Shown: piece after piece, positions 1-8,500 of the stretch | Numbering within the stretch: the first letter of the stretch is position 1 | Layout: the number at the start of each line of letters is the position of its first letter | Assembly: GCA_964413825.1 (NCBI GenBank) | Contig: CAYPTS010000004.1 | Location: 1 to 52,674 of the forward strand | Source: JAFGKM01 sp964413825 | Lineage (GTDB): Bacteria > Ratteibacteria > UBA8468 > B48-G9 > JAFGKM01 | Direction of reading: 5' to 3' | Length of the DNA: 52,674 nucleotides | The notes under the pieces: model-generated | What the model was told of the DNA's origin: nothing | What the model saw: the letters and a program-made list of their open reading frames with translations, nothing else | Database searches by the model: none | Translations under genes and position numbers: made by a program

Positions 1-998
1 CCCGTTTTCCTGCCGCCGTATCTTTTCACAACGTGCGCCTCAATCAAGGGTTTTATGATGAAATGCACACCCTGCACGGTAATCTTAAGCGCCTGCGCAA
101 TTTTCGCGGAACTCAGGTCTCCCGTTTCTGAAAGTAAAGTGAGCAGTTTTTCCTGTTTCGGAGTCAGAGTCAGTTTTCCTGTCTTTGCCGTTTTCGGCAG
201 AAGAAGAATTCTTTTCCACGCCCTTTCAAGAGACTCGGCGATTACCTCAAGGTAAAACTCAAGCCATCCGGTAATGTCTCCTTCTCTGCCCTCCGCATTC
301 TCCAGAGCGGTGTAATATGCTCTTTTATGCTCGTAAATAATGTCGTCAATGGAAAAAATATGCAGAGTGTCAAATTTCCGGCGCAGAAGTTCCCACGTGC
401 CGGCTATCCTTGCGACCCTGCCGTTACCGTCCACAAACGGGTGTATTGCCGCAATGTAATAGTGGATGATGCCTGAAGATATTGCAGGCACGTATTTGCC
501 GGATTCTTCGTTTATCCATTTCAGCAGTTCGTCCATAAGTCCCGGAACTTCTTCCGGTGCGGGCGGGGTATATACCACACTGCCTGTTCCGTCAACCACG
601 TAATTACGTACAGTCCTGTACCTTCCCACAGGCCCTTCCTCAACAGCCCCTTCTCCTATAAGTGTGTGCAGTCTGCGGATATCTTGGCCGGTCAGATTTT
701 TTTTACTGCCGTTCTTCTGTATATACCTCAACGCCGCAATGTAGTTCAGCACCGCTCTTTCGCTCATATTCAAGACACGCCTAATCTTTTTCCCGGAAGC
801 GAGGGCCCTCACTTCAGGCAAACTTAACACAAAACCTTCAATGGCGGTGGAACCCATAGCGTTTCTTGCGGCGGCTTCCCTTCGCAGTGACGGCATCCAT
901 GCAACCTGAACGGGCGAACCGGCTATTCGTTCCCGCAGGGAACTTGTCTCGGCGACGAGCCGTGTCAAGCGCAGGTTTATGGTGAACTTAGGCTGCAT
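1..998 (-). CDS. Fic family protein (AMPylase-like), C-terminus cut by window edge
   Basis: Reading leftwards from ATG 998 gives an open frame of 332 codons that runs off the window at base 1, so the C-terminus is missing. The Fic signature HPFVDGNGRVARI lies near residue 185 and has the catalytic His and the phosphate-binding GNGR. An (S/T)xxxEG motif (S50, E54, G55) is present upstream; in class II Fic proteins this helix blocks ATP binding and keeps the enzyme autoinhibited. The last visible 60 residues look like a winged helix, as in the common Fic/DUF4172-like or Fic-wHTH architecture. Family knowledge: Fic domains transfer AMP or a related group to target proteins; the target here is unknown. 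The start is supported by GGAGG seven bases upstream. It lies 132 bp downstream of two small genes on the same strand but has its own promoter candidate. Confidence 0.93.
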   Translation of the reverse strand, partial: MQPKFTINLRLTRLVAETSSLRERIAGSPVQVAWMPSLRREAAARNAMGSTAIEGFVLSLPEVRALASGKKIRRVLNMSERAVLNYIAALRYIQKNGSKKNLTGQDIRRLHTLIGEGAVEEGPVGRYRTVRNYVVDGTGSVVYTPPAPEEVPGLMDELLKWINEESGKYVPAISSGIIHYYIAAIHPFVDGNGRVARIAGTWELLRRKFDTLHIFSIDDIIYEHKRAYYTALENAEGREGDITGWLEFYLEVIAESLERAWKRILLLPKTAKTGKLTLTPKQEKLLTLLSETGDLSSAKIAQALKITVQGVHFIIKPLIEAHVVKRYGGRKT

Positions 999-1022
999 TT
1001 CGGCACCTCCTCCGTCTTTTAT

Positions 1023-1051
1023 ATTAAAGCATATTTAAAGTAATATTTCAA
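1023..1051 (-). promoter_or_regulatory. Sigma-70 type promoter for the Fic gene
   Basis: On the minus strand TTGAAA (1046-1051) is followed after 17 bp by TTTAAT (1023-1028). Predicted transcription starts near 1016, giving a short leader that contains the GGAGG site of the Fic gene. Confidence 0.5.
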
Positions 1052-1130
1052 GTCTTTTTCAATGCAGTCAGAAAGGTTTACCCGTGGGAGCTCCACGGTG
1101 TTCAGGCAGGACTACCCGTCAAGGTGTATT

Positions 1131-1403
1131 TCAAACGGTAACTATTTCCGGGTTGATAAGCCGCGAAGCGGGAACATGCGCAAGTCCTTTCGTTCTTATG
1201 AAAATCACCTGTTGGCCCTCTTCCCGCGATTTTTCGGCAAGTTGCATTGCTTCTTTGTTGAACTCAGGGTCGTTTTCCAAAAGTATGACCACTTCAGCAC
1301 CTTCAGGTATTTGTTCCTCAAGTTCAGGATGGTCAAGAATGTATTTACTGAACTCAAACGACAATCTAATATTTCTTTCAGCAAACTCTCTTTCATTCAT
1401 CAC
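1131..1403 (-). CDS. Small conserved protein, DUF5647-like
   Basis: A 90-residue acidic protein. The sequence FEFSKYILDHPELEEQIP followed by a hydrophobic strand (AEVVILLE) and a conserved DPEFN resembles the DUF5647 family of small bacterial proteins of unknown function. It has no signal peptide or membrane segment. It overlaps the end of the 107-codon gene upstream by 11 bp, so the two are almost certainly co-transcribed and translationally coupled. Small paired genes with such an overlap often form toxin-antitoxin or two-subunit modules, but neither protein has a recognised toxin fold, so this is speculation. The start could be either of the two adjacent ATG codons. Confidence 0.75.
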   Translation of the reverse strand: MMNEREFAERNIRLSFEFSKYILDHPELEEQIPEGAEVVILLENDPEFNKEAMQLAEKSREEGQQVIFIRTKGLAHVPASRLINPEIVTV

Positions 1404-1716
1404 TGTTCACCTCCTCGACAAACATTCTTCTGTATAGATGCCAATTGGAGATAAGGTCTGCTTCAGCAAAAGTTAGAGCGTCCGTATAGTCATAGAAAAA
1501 GACAGGAGTTTTATCAATTTTTCCGTTCAAATGTATAATGTCCCTGTGAGCAAATCCGTGAGAGGTGTCATATCGTACGACCGGAGACCACTTGTCTTCA
1601 GAAAGTATTTCCAATTGCACTGTAAACTGAATAATCTTCTTTTTCAATCTTAAATGTCTGTGTCTAATCCGGCAGTCATCGTTTATGCGCCTGATAAACT
1701 CTTTTGTTTTGAGCAC
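1393..1716 (-). CDS. Small conserved protein of unknown function paired with DUF5647-like gene
   Basis: A 107-residue protein with a basic N-terminus (RHRHLRLKKK) and a beta-rich core ending in the distinctive stretch FFYDYTDALTFAEADLI. I do not recognise a function. I recall similar short proteins next to DUF5647 genes in other bacteria, but that could not be checked here. The frame opens with GTG at 1716, only 6 nt after a perfect -10 box, so the mRNA would be leaderless. If that GTG is not used, the next candidate is TTG at 1647 (residue 24), still upstream of the conserved core. It overlaps the following DUF5647-like gene by 11 bp. Confidence 0.7.
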   Translation of the reverse strand: MLKTKEFIRRINDDCRIRHRHLRLKKKIIQFTVQLEILSEDKWSPVVRYDTSHGFAHRDIIHLNGKIDKTPVFFYDYTDALTFAEADLISNWHLYRRMFVEEVNSDE

Positions 1717-1722
1717 AAGATT

Positions 1723-1751
1723 ATTATATTCGGGAGAACATCATTTGTCAA
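1723..1751 (-). promoter_or_regulatory. Perfect consensus sigma-70 promoter
   Basis: Minus strand TTGACA (1746-1751), 17-bp spacer, TATAAT (1723-1728): both hexamers match consensus exactly. The expected transcription start coincides with the GTG start codon at 1716. The 75-bp repeat at 1758-1832 ends 6 bp upstream of the -35 box. Confidence 0.85.
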
Positions 1752-1757
1752 CGGTGA

Positions 1758-1832
1758 GTCTTTTCCAATACAAGATGAGCCTGAAGGAGTGCACGGTTTC
1801 CAATACAACTTGAGCCTGAAGGAATGATGGGT
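1758..1832. repeat. 75-bp repeat, copy 1 (two ~35-bp subunits)
   Basis: Two tandem units beginning TTTCCAAT at 1762 and 1797, each containing TGAGCCTGAAGGA. Bases 1758-1804 are identical to 13364-13410, and the second unit is similar in both copies. Both copies are in the same orientation and lie between the stop of one minus-strand gene and the promoter of the next. Confidence 0.85.
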
Positions 1833-1852
1833 CGGTAACAGCGCCGGACTGA

Positions 1853-2872
1853 TTACAGCCGCGCTTTCCATCCTTCATCCAGCATGGCCAGGTAATTGGC
1901 GACGGGTACATACTCGGGTATGCTGTTTCCTGAACCCATGGCGTACCTTCCCGAACCGCCTATTTCCCCGAGAAGAAACCGCGTATGTTTTCTTATCTCT
2001 TTCGGTGGGGAACTGCTCAACCTGTTTACGTCAAATCCGCCGAGGATGGATATTCTGTCCTGATACCGTTTTGCAAATTCAGCCACAGGCATGATGGCGT
2101 CTTCATACGAATGTTTCGCATCAATTCCCACGTAATCTATGATATCTTCCATTATTGATGTCAAGTTGCCGCAGGAATGGAGAATGCAGGGTTTGTTATG
2201 CCCGTGTATGATATCGACAAGTTTTTTATGCAGGGGCAGGATAAATTCGCGCAGGTCCTGCGGGGATATGAGGGTCTGCGTCTTGTACCCGAGGTCGTCG
2301 CTGATGACGAGCGCCCCTACGGATTCAAATTTTGCCATTCCTTCATACAGTGCTTCATAAATCTTCCCTATCCTGTCAAGAATCTCATGAACGAGTTTTC
2401 TGTCGTCCGCAAGAAAATAGCAGAGATTCTCATACCCACAGATGCCTTCCAGCAATTCGAAGATACCGCTTGTTTGACCGATGATTTTCATGCCGGCGGG
2501 CAGAACGGGCGTAATGGTTTCAAATTCTGTAAAAGTTATTGAAGAAAGTTCGGGCCACGGATATTTGCTGAATGAATCCCTATCATTAACCGGATAACCG
2601 TTTCTGCGGTCAATCAGGCTTCCCTGTAAAAATACGCATCCCGGCCAGGCGGGAACGTAATCGTAGCCCGTCCGGTAATAAAATTCCACGGTCGCCTTTC
2701 TGTCGGGAATTTTTTTGCCGAGGATTGATTCCATAACGGGAGTGTTCACAAGAAGTTCGTAAAAAGGTGCGCAGTCCGGCTTTCCTCTGCCCCACAGCAC
2801 GTCAAGCATGCGCTTGAAATCAGGAGCCGGCTTAATACAGGTCTCCTCCAGCGACTTCAATTCCTTTTTCAT
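1853..2872 (-). CDS. UroD/MtaA-superfamily protein
   Basis: A 339-residue member of the uroporphyrinogen decarboxylase superfamily (TIM barrel). Recognisable blocks are CILHSCGN near residue 235, ILGGFDVNRL near 280 and the C-terminal YAMGSGNSIPEY. The retained His and Cys of HSCG match the zinc-ligand region of MtaA/CmuA-type methyltransferases rather than true HemE, and no haem-pathway neighbours are present. It is therefore more likely a methyltransferase-like or unassigned UroD-like protein. It is the last gene of cluster 1 and shares one base (TAATG) with the alkaline phosphatase, implying coupled translation. A distant paralogue is at 41850-42983. UroD-like genes are common in sugar-related operons of PVC-type bacteria, with unknown function. 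Confidence 0.88.
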   Translation of the reverse strand: MKKELKSLEETCIKPAPDFKRMLDVLWGRGKPDCAPFYELLVNTPVMESILGKKIPDRKATVEFYYRTGYDYVPAWPGCVFLQGSLIDRRNGYPVNDRDSFSKYPWPELSSITFTEFETITPVLPAGMKIIGQTSGIFELLEGICGYENLCYFLADDRKLVHEILDRIGKIYEALYEGMAKFESVGALVISDDLGYKTQTLISPQDLREFILPLHKKLVDIIHGHNKPCILHSCGNLTSIMEDIIDYVGIDAKHSYEDAIMPVAEFAKRYQDRISILGGFDVNRLSSSPPKEIRKHTRFLLGEIGGSGRYAMGSGNSIPEYVPVANYLAMLDEGWKARL

Positions 2873-4038
2873 TAGTCACTGTCCGAAGAACTTCGTATCT
2901 GTGGGAAGTTTTTCAGTTTTAGAAGTCCGGCAATTTTTTTTGGAACGTCGGTAAGATGGCCTACTCCCATAAAATTTTCCGCACCGGGTCCGAAAGCAAA
3001 TATTGGTACTGGAACAGCGGTATGCCCTCCTCCGCTTCCCCATCCAACCTGCATCTTCTTTCCATCAAGAGACCCGTCATTTATGCTTAAGCCGCCTGTT
3101 TCATGGTCTGCAGTTACTATAACAAGAGTCTGTTTGTTTTTCAGTGCAAAATCCAGGCCTGTTTTCACTGCTTCGTCGAAAAGGATGGTTTCACGAACAA
3201 TATCTTCAAATTTGGCTGAATGGCCTGCCCAGTCAATCTGTGAACCTTCCACCATAAGGAAAAATCCTTTTTTATTCCGGCTCAGAATAGAAAGGGCTTT
3301 TTCCGTCATCTCTGCGAGGTTCGGTTCGACATCAGGAAGCAATCGTCCCAATTGAAACAATCCTAAAAGATAGTCAGATTCAACTTTTAGCAATTCATCC
3401 TTTGTTGTTATGCAAACATAGCCCGTATCTTTTGCTTTGGATATTATCGTTTCGTCTATGTTGTTATATCCTGCGCTGGTACTTCCGCCAAGCAGAACAT
3501 TCACTCTGTTTTCAAGATACTGTGTTGCTATTTCCTGTTCGGCCCTTCTTGTTTTTACGTGTGAAGCAAAGGTAGAAGGGGTAGCGTCAGTGATAGGCGC
3601 AGTAACCGCCATTCCTGTACTCATCCCTCGAATCCGGCATTCCTCCAAAATAGTGGGCAATTTGTTATTGGCAGGATCCAGGGATATTTTGCCTTTATTA
3701 GTTTTGTGGCCTGTCGCCAGTGCTGTTCCGGCTGCTGGCGAATCTGTTACGAGAGCATCGGCACAGGAGGTATATAACAATCCTGTTACCGGCATTCGTT
3801 CCATATGCAGTCTTCCTTCAACTCCAAATGTTCTTATGCGGGTAGCCGCAATTTGTGCCAATCCCATCCCGTCGCCTATAAAAAGAATGACGTTCTTTAT
3901 TTCTTCATCTGTCGCAACCAAGGGTAAACGAGTTCTGTCTTCTTGAGAAAAAACAATTTTTGGTGATAAACAAAAAATCACAAGCAACAGATAAAGAGTA
4001 ATCCGTTTTATGTTTTGCATTTTTCTTTTTTTTGCCAT
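2872..4038 (-). CDS. Alkaline phosphatase, exported
   Basis: A 388-residue PhoA-family phosphomonoesterase. Metal-site motif FIGDGMG is near the start of the mature domain; the nucleophile Ser is in VTDSPAAGTA (near residue 99); the remaining ligand blocks are EGSQIDWAGH and TADHETGGLS with the late HTAVPVPIF. The hydrophobic stretch ITLYLLLVIFCLS followed by SQ marks an N-terminal signal, so it acts in the periplasm. I chose ATG 4038 because GGGAGG stands 6 bases before it; the longer frame to 4077 would overlap the preceding gene and has no such site. In cluster 1 it sits beside a second phosphoesterase and an ADP-ribosylglycohydrolase, which suggests a substrate carrying phosphate esters. 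Confidence 0.95.
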   Translation of the reverse strand: MAKKRKMQNIKRITLYLLLVIFCLSPKIVFSQEDRTRLPLVATDEEIKNVILFIGDGMGLAQIAATRIRTFGVEGRLHMERMPVTGLLYTSCADALVTDSPAAGTALATGHKTNKGKISLDPANNKLPTILEECRIRGMSTGMAVTAPITDATPSTFASHVKTRRAEQEIATQYLENRVNVLLGGSTSAGYNNIDETIISKAKDTGYVCITTKDELLKVESDYLLGLFQLGRLLPDVEPNLAEMTEKALSILSRNKKGFFLMVEGSQIDWAGHSAKFEDIVRETILFDEAVKTGLDFALKNKQTLVIVTADHETGGLSINDGSLDGKKMQVGWGSGGGHTAVPVPIFAFGPGAENFMGVGHLTDVPKKIAGLLKLKNFPQIRSSSDSD

Positions 4039-4066
4039 ATCTTGCCTCCCTTCAGCATCTACATTT

Positions 4067-5566
4067 TCAGATTTCATATCGCATATCCGTTATTAAGTGA
4101 TTATTTTCATCCGCTAAAATCCATGCAAATTCAAGGTTTTTTCTGCATCTTGTAACCGCCAGCAAAATATTATGCAGTCCTTTCTCAAGTTCAATCTCGA
4201 CAGCCGGACTTCCAGGTCTGTGTGGCGCTGGAAGAAAATCGTTATGCAGGTGATGGTCCATCAGCATTTTTCTGTCAAGCCATAATTTTACTCCGTCGTT
4301 GGAAGAAGGAAAAATTTTGATTTTCTTTTTTTCCCGCAATTTCAATATTGTTTTAAGGAAAAGAGTAGACATCCCTTCCTCCGAAAAATAAGGATTTAAA
4401 TCAAAGTGCATGCTGTGGAAAAAGCATTTCTTAAAACAAGAATAATTATTTGCTATTATACTACGTTCCGCTTCCTCAATCCCTTCAGGGCTTAAGGGTT
4501 CTGATATGAAAAACGGTATAGATAACGGGGGGACAAACTCTGGGATTTCCGGTAAAGAAAAAGCCATAGGAATGGTATTGTTATGAGTATTCCTGTTTTT
4601 TTCTGTTATCTGCTTGCCAATTTCTACCACCTGTTCTGTTAATTCTTGTAACGTGTTCGGAGCATTCACTTTTTTTATACCCCAGCCGCCAATTACTTTG
4701 TCGTTTGTTTTTACTTTATCTTTTATCTCTTTCGCGCCGGATATTATACCCAATAATGCACCGGCTGTCGCTCCGGTGCAGTCAGTATCATATCCGCACT
4801 GAACGGCTGAGATTATGGTCTTGAGAAAATCACCCTTTCCGTGCAAAAGCCCTAAGATGGTAAAACCGACATTTTGCAGGCAGTCGCTGAAATTATGGTG
4901 TCCGAATTCCTGAAGTATCTTATTCCTTGTTTCTTTTAAGTATTCACCATCCTTGAAATTTTTCAATATCATGTTTACAATGCTTTTTACTTTTGATTCT
5001 TCAGGAAGATACGCGATGGCTTGTACAATTAGTTTCTCTATATCGACTTTACCGCTAAAAGCCGCACTTTCAAGACAAGTGAAGAAAATCTCACTATATA
5101 CTCCTTCATTCCAGTGGTCAACAATAGCATCTTGATAGGCATACCATCCTGCAATCTCCGGTCTGTCCGGAGCAATGCATGCCCATATCTCGCTCCTCAT
5201 CGATGCGCCCATGCAATTGTAGAACCAGTTGTTGTAATAACCGGTTATCGGAGGTTTAAGTCCCAACTTAAGATTTGCGATGGCAATTCCAAACTCATCA
5301 TAGGGATAAGATATTTTTTTCCATCCTTTCGCCAAGTCATTTGTATCTATACCAAAACTCTTTTTTCTCAAAATATCCAGCCATACCAGTTGTAAATCAA
5401 TATCGTCGTTTGGCGCCATTGTTTCAGGATATTCCATAGGTATGGATAAAAAATTCTTATCGCCTTCAAACGAAGCCCCTATAGTTCCGCCGACGCTTTT
5501 CCCAAGCCAGCATCCGTAAACGCGGTCATAATACTCTCGCTTATTCATTTTTTTATTGTGTTCCAC
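4067..5566 (-). CDS. ADP-ribosylglycohydrolase family protein
   Basis: A 499-residue protein whose first ~330 residues match the ARH/DraG family. The two Mg-binding blocks are present: PNDDIDLQ (residues 52-59) and GYDTDCTGATAGALLG (about 258-275). Family members hydrolyse ADP-ribosyl or related glycosidic bonds; many environmental homologues have unknown substrates. The last ~165 residues form an extension (WLDRKMLMDHH, VEIELEKGLHNILLAVT) resembling a small beta domain. No signal peptide is visible, so it is probably cytoplasmic, unlike its exported neighbours. The frame opens at GTG 5566, overlapping the end of the giant gene by 14 bp; ATG 5548 is an equally plausible start. Neither has a strong ribosome-binding site. 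Confidence 0.88.
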   Translation of the reverse strand: MEHNKKMNKREYYDRVYGCWLGKSVGGTIGASFEGDKNFLSIPMEYPETMAPNDDIDLQLVWLDILRKKSFGIDTNDLAKGWKKISYPYDEFGIAIANLKLGLKPPITGYYNNWFYNCMGASMRSEIWACIAPDRPEIAGWYAYQDAIVDHWNEGVYSEIFFTCLESAAFSGKVDIEKLIVQAIAYLPEESKVKSIVNMILKNFKDGEYLKETRNKILQEFGHHNFSDCLQNVGFTILGLLHGKGDFLKTIISAVQCGYDTDCTGATAGALLGIISGAKEIKDKVKTNDKVIGGWGIKKVNAPNTLQELTEQVVEIGKQITEKNRNTHNNTIPMAFSLPEIPEFVPPLSIPFFISEPLSPEGIEEAERSIIANNYSCFKKCFFHSMHFDLNPYFSEEGMSTLFLKTILKLREKKKIKIFPSSNDGVKLWLDRKMLMDHHLHNDFLPAPHRPGSPAVEIELEKGLHNILLAVTRCRKNLEFAWILADENNHLITDMRYEI

Positions 5567-8500
5567 TTAATCTGTTTGGAGAAATTATCATAAAATACGT
5601 ATCCCACGGTTTTACTGAAATAGCAAGAGGCTTCTTTAAATCATTATTTTTTGAAATGACTGTTCCGGGAACCGGTAGAGAAATACTATATAGATTGTCA
5701 GGTAACGATAGGCATACATTCAAAGAAGAGTCTTTGAATTCGTAGTTGAAAAGAGCCAGAAGATAACTGTCTTTTAGATTGTAGAATTTGTAGAATACTT
5801 TTTCAGGATTAAAATTGCCTTCCAATTTAACTGAGGCATCAAGTCGTTGGCCGTCCAGAAAATAATCTTCAAATTTAACAATAATGTTTTGGGCTTCGTT
5901 GATTGCTTTCATCCATTCACCGTCCAATCCCGCACTTCCGATAAAGTACCCTATCCCTTCACATCCTGCGGCCGCAGCCACTACTGTAGCCATCTTAACT
6001 TGAGAGAAAGAAAGGGAATATTTTTCTTCGGGAGGACATGCAGTGCATAAAAGGGCAACGATCGGTTTTTTTAATTGTTTTCTGGTAATTTCCGTTACTT
6101 TGTACAGAAACGTTCCATCCCAGTAAAATTGGGGCCAATGTTCGTCAACGAACTCATCGCATTCCCGGATGTCAAGCGGATAATCTCTATCCTTTTCGGT
6201 AAGATATGCACTGCAAAGAATAACCCTAAGATAAGGGTCGATGGATTTTGCCAACTTGTAAAATATCTCCTGCATTTTTGCATTTTGCCAAAATCTGAAA
6301 TCGTACCAGTCCTTTTTATATCTGGCAAGGATTTCGTCCGGCGAAAGATGTTCCAATTTGCTGAACGCTATTCCTGAGAAAGAGGAAAAGGATTTTATGC
6401 ATCTCGGGCAAAAACAACTGTTTTCATGAGCCGTTTCAGATTTCCAGTTCAATTCATAATTATGTATAAAGCCTGTAAGTTCTTCAAAATAGGCGTTTTC
6501 AAACAGTTTTTTTATTTTTTCCCAGTATATCCCTCCGGGTTTCCCTTGTTCTATTAAAAATGTCTGACATATGGCGCTGGGATTGGAAGTTTTTTTACCG
6601 TTTCTCAACGTAATCAATATATCTTGTGGATTGTCGGAAAGTTCGGAAGAATTGCGAATGCCCCAATAGCCACCTCCCCATGCGCCGAAACTCCCCCCTG
6701 CAGGTTCTCTGTAAGTTTCCCATCCTTTTCTCAAGAATCTGCCGGAAAGGGAACCGGACATATTTAGTTTCTCATATAAATCTAAAAGGTTATTTCTATG
6801 GTCTACATCAGGGCAATTTAACAGCCAACTATCGTATAGATAGAATTTTATTCTTTTAAGCAAAGGCTTTGAAATCGGCGGAAACATTTCAACGCTTATC
6901 TTTTTTTCTTCACCGGAAACTCCTGCATTCAGGAGAGAATAATACAAGAAGGTTTTGTCCGCTTCTGTTTCAATGTGATTCTGTATTAATAAAGCAAGGG
7001 TTGTGGAACCTCCCATTCCGCCCATGACCTTCTCAGGCAGGTGTTTTTTCATTATATCGTCGTTTAACGTTATTGTATAACATGTATATTCTTTCCCCTC
7101 GCGTTCTATCTGTTTTTCCGTATAAGAGCAGGAATGTCCGCCCACAATATTGTAAGCGTTGAGCAGTTTCAGAAATGCAGGAATTTCAATCTGCAATTGA
7201 GGGGCATTGATTTGTGATTTTTCTCCATAAAAATAAAACAACATATGTCCCATCTCTTGTCCCAGGATAGAAAAACGTCCTTTTTTAGCCCATTCTGCGG
7301 GAAAAGTTATCGCGTTAATCGGAATTTGTTGTCTTTGAGAAAGTTTTTTCAATCTTTCAGTTTGAAGATTTTTGTGTTCAGTAAAGACCCACGGGGAAGA
7401 AAAATCTTCCAATTGTTTAACCTCTAAATCATCAAGCCAAATCTTGGTTTTTTTGCCTTCTTCCAAGTCTGAACGGCTCACAGTCTGGCAATATACTCCC
7501 ATGCGGATTTGTTCTACGTTGGGCGGGAAAAAGAATTGACCGTTGAGTTCAATCCAGTCATACGTTCCGGTAGGAATTTTTGCGATAAAAGAACCTCCGG
7601 TGGTAAGTACGAACTGGGTTTTCGGAGGAATGTTTTCTCCTTTTACGCGCACTGAAACATTGTATTTTTTTGAAGGGTCTATTTTGAAAGGGGCTGAACG
7701 GAAAAATGCAAAATATGAAGGTTTGTCCGGATACGTAATTTGCATGGAATGTGTTCCCGAGTAAGATGTTTTTTCATCCCATGTTACTAATTCTTTCCGG
7801 TCGATACTCCATTCTTCAGGATACTTTCCGCTCTTGTCGGGTGTTTCAAATGAAGAATTGGAAATTAAATTAGGAGTAGGTACTGCCTTATTGGACGTAT
7901 AAAAATTTATTTCTTTTTCCCATTTTTCCCCTGCTATTAAAGCTTTAAAACTTAATTTGTGAAGCCCTTCCTGCAGAGTCCTAAATTCAGGTAAATCTGT
8001 CATTTTTTCCTCGGAAACCCATAAATTCGGGATATGTTCTTCGCTTGTTGTTGACAGATATGTTTCCAACCACTTTAAACTATTATTTTTCTGCATTGGC
8101 CTCCATTTTCCGACGGCTATTCTATATTCCATTTTTTCCAGTTTTCCGCCATGCAAATAATCTAAAAAAACAGCCCTTATTCTTCCGTCCCATGGTTCGT
8201 AAATGAGCGCTCCTAAATTCTTGATTACATGTCCGTCCCGGGGGACCAAAACGGCTATGGGATCATTACTCTCTAGGGATTTGAACCTTGCCTCAACAAT
8301 TTTGTCACCCTTGCATTCTGTATAACCGTATCCAACTGGTTGCAAGGTATTACCATAAGTTGTCCATAAGTAATCACCGCATATGGCACCATACTCCATA
8401 CAGAGTGTTTTTCCATGTTTTTTCAGCATTAATTGGTGGTGGTGTCCGTTGAAAACAGCAACCGTATTGTAACCGGAAAGAATTTCCCATAGTTTTTTAT

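Noticed and set aside
1758..1832. CRISPR-like short tandem repeat
   Set aside because: Only two units per locus, no unique spacers of regular length and no cas genes.
1853..2872. True uroporphyrinogen decarboxylase (hemE)
   Set aside because: The HSCG zinc-type motif and lack of haem genes fit the wider UroD/MtaA family better.
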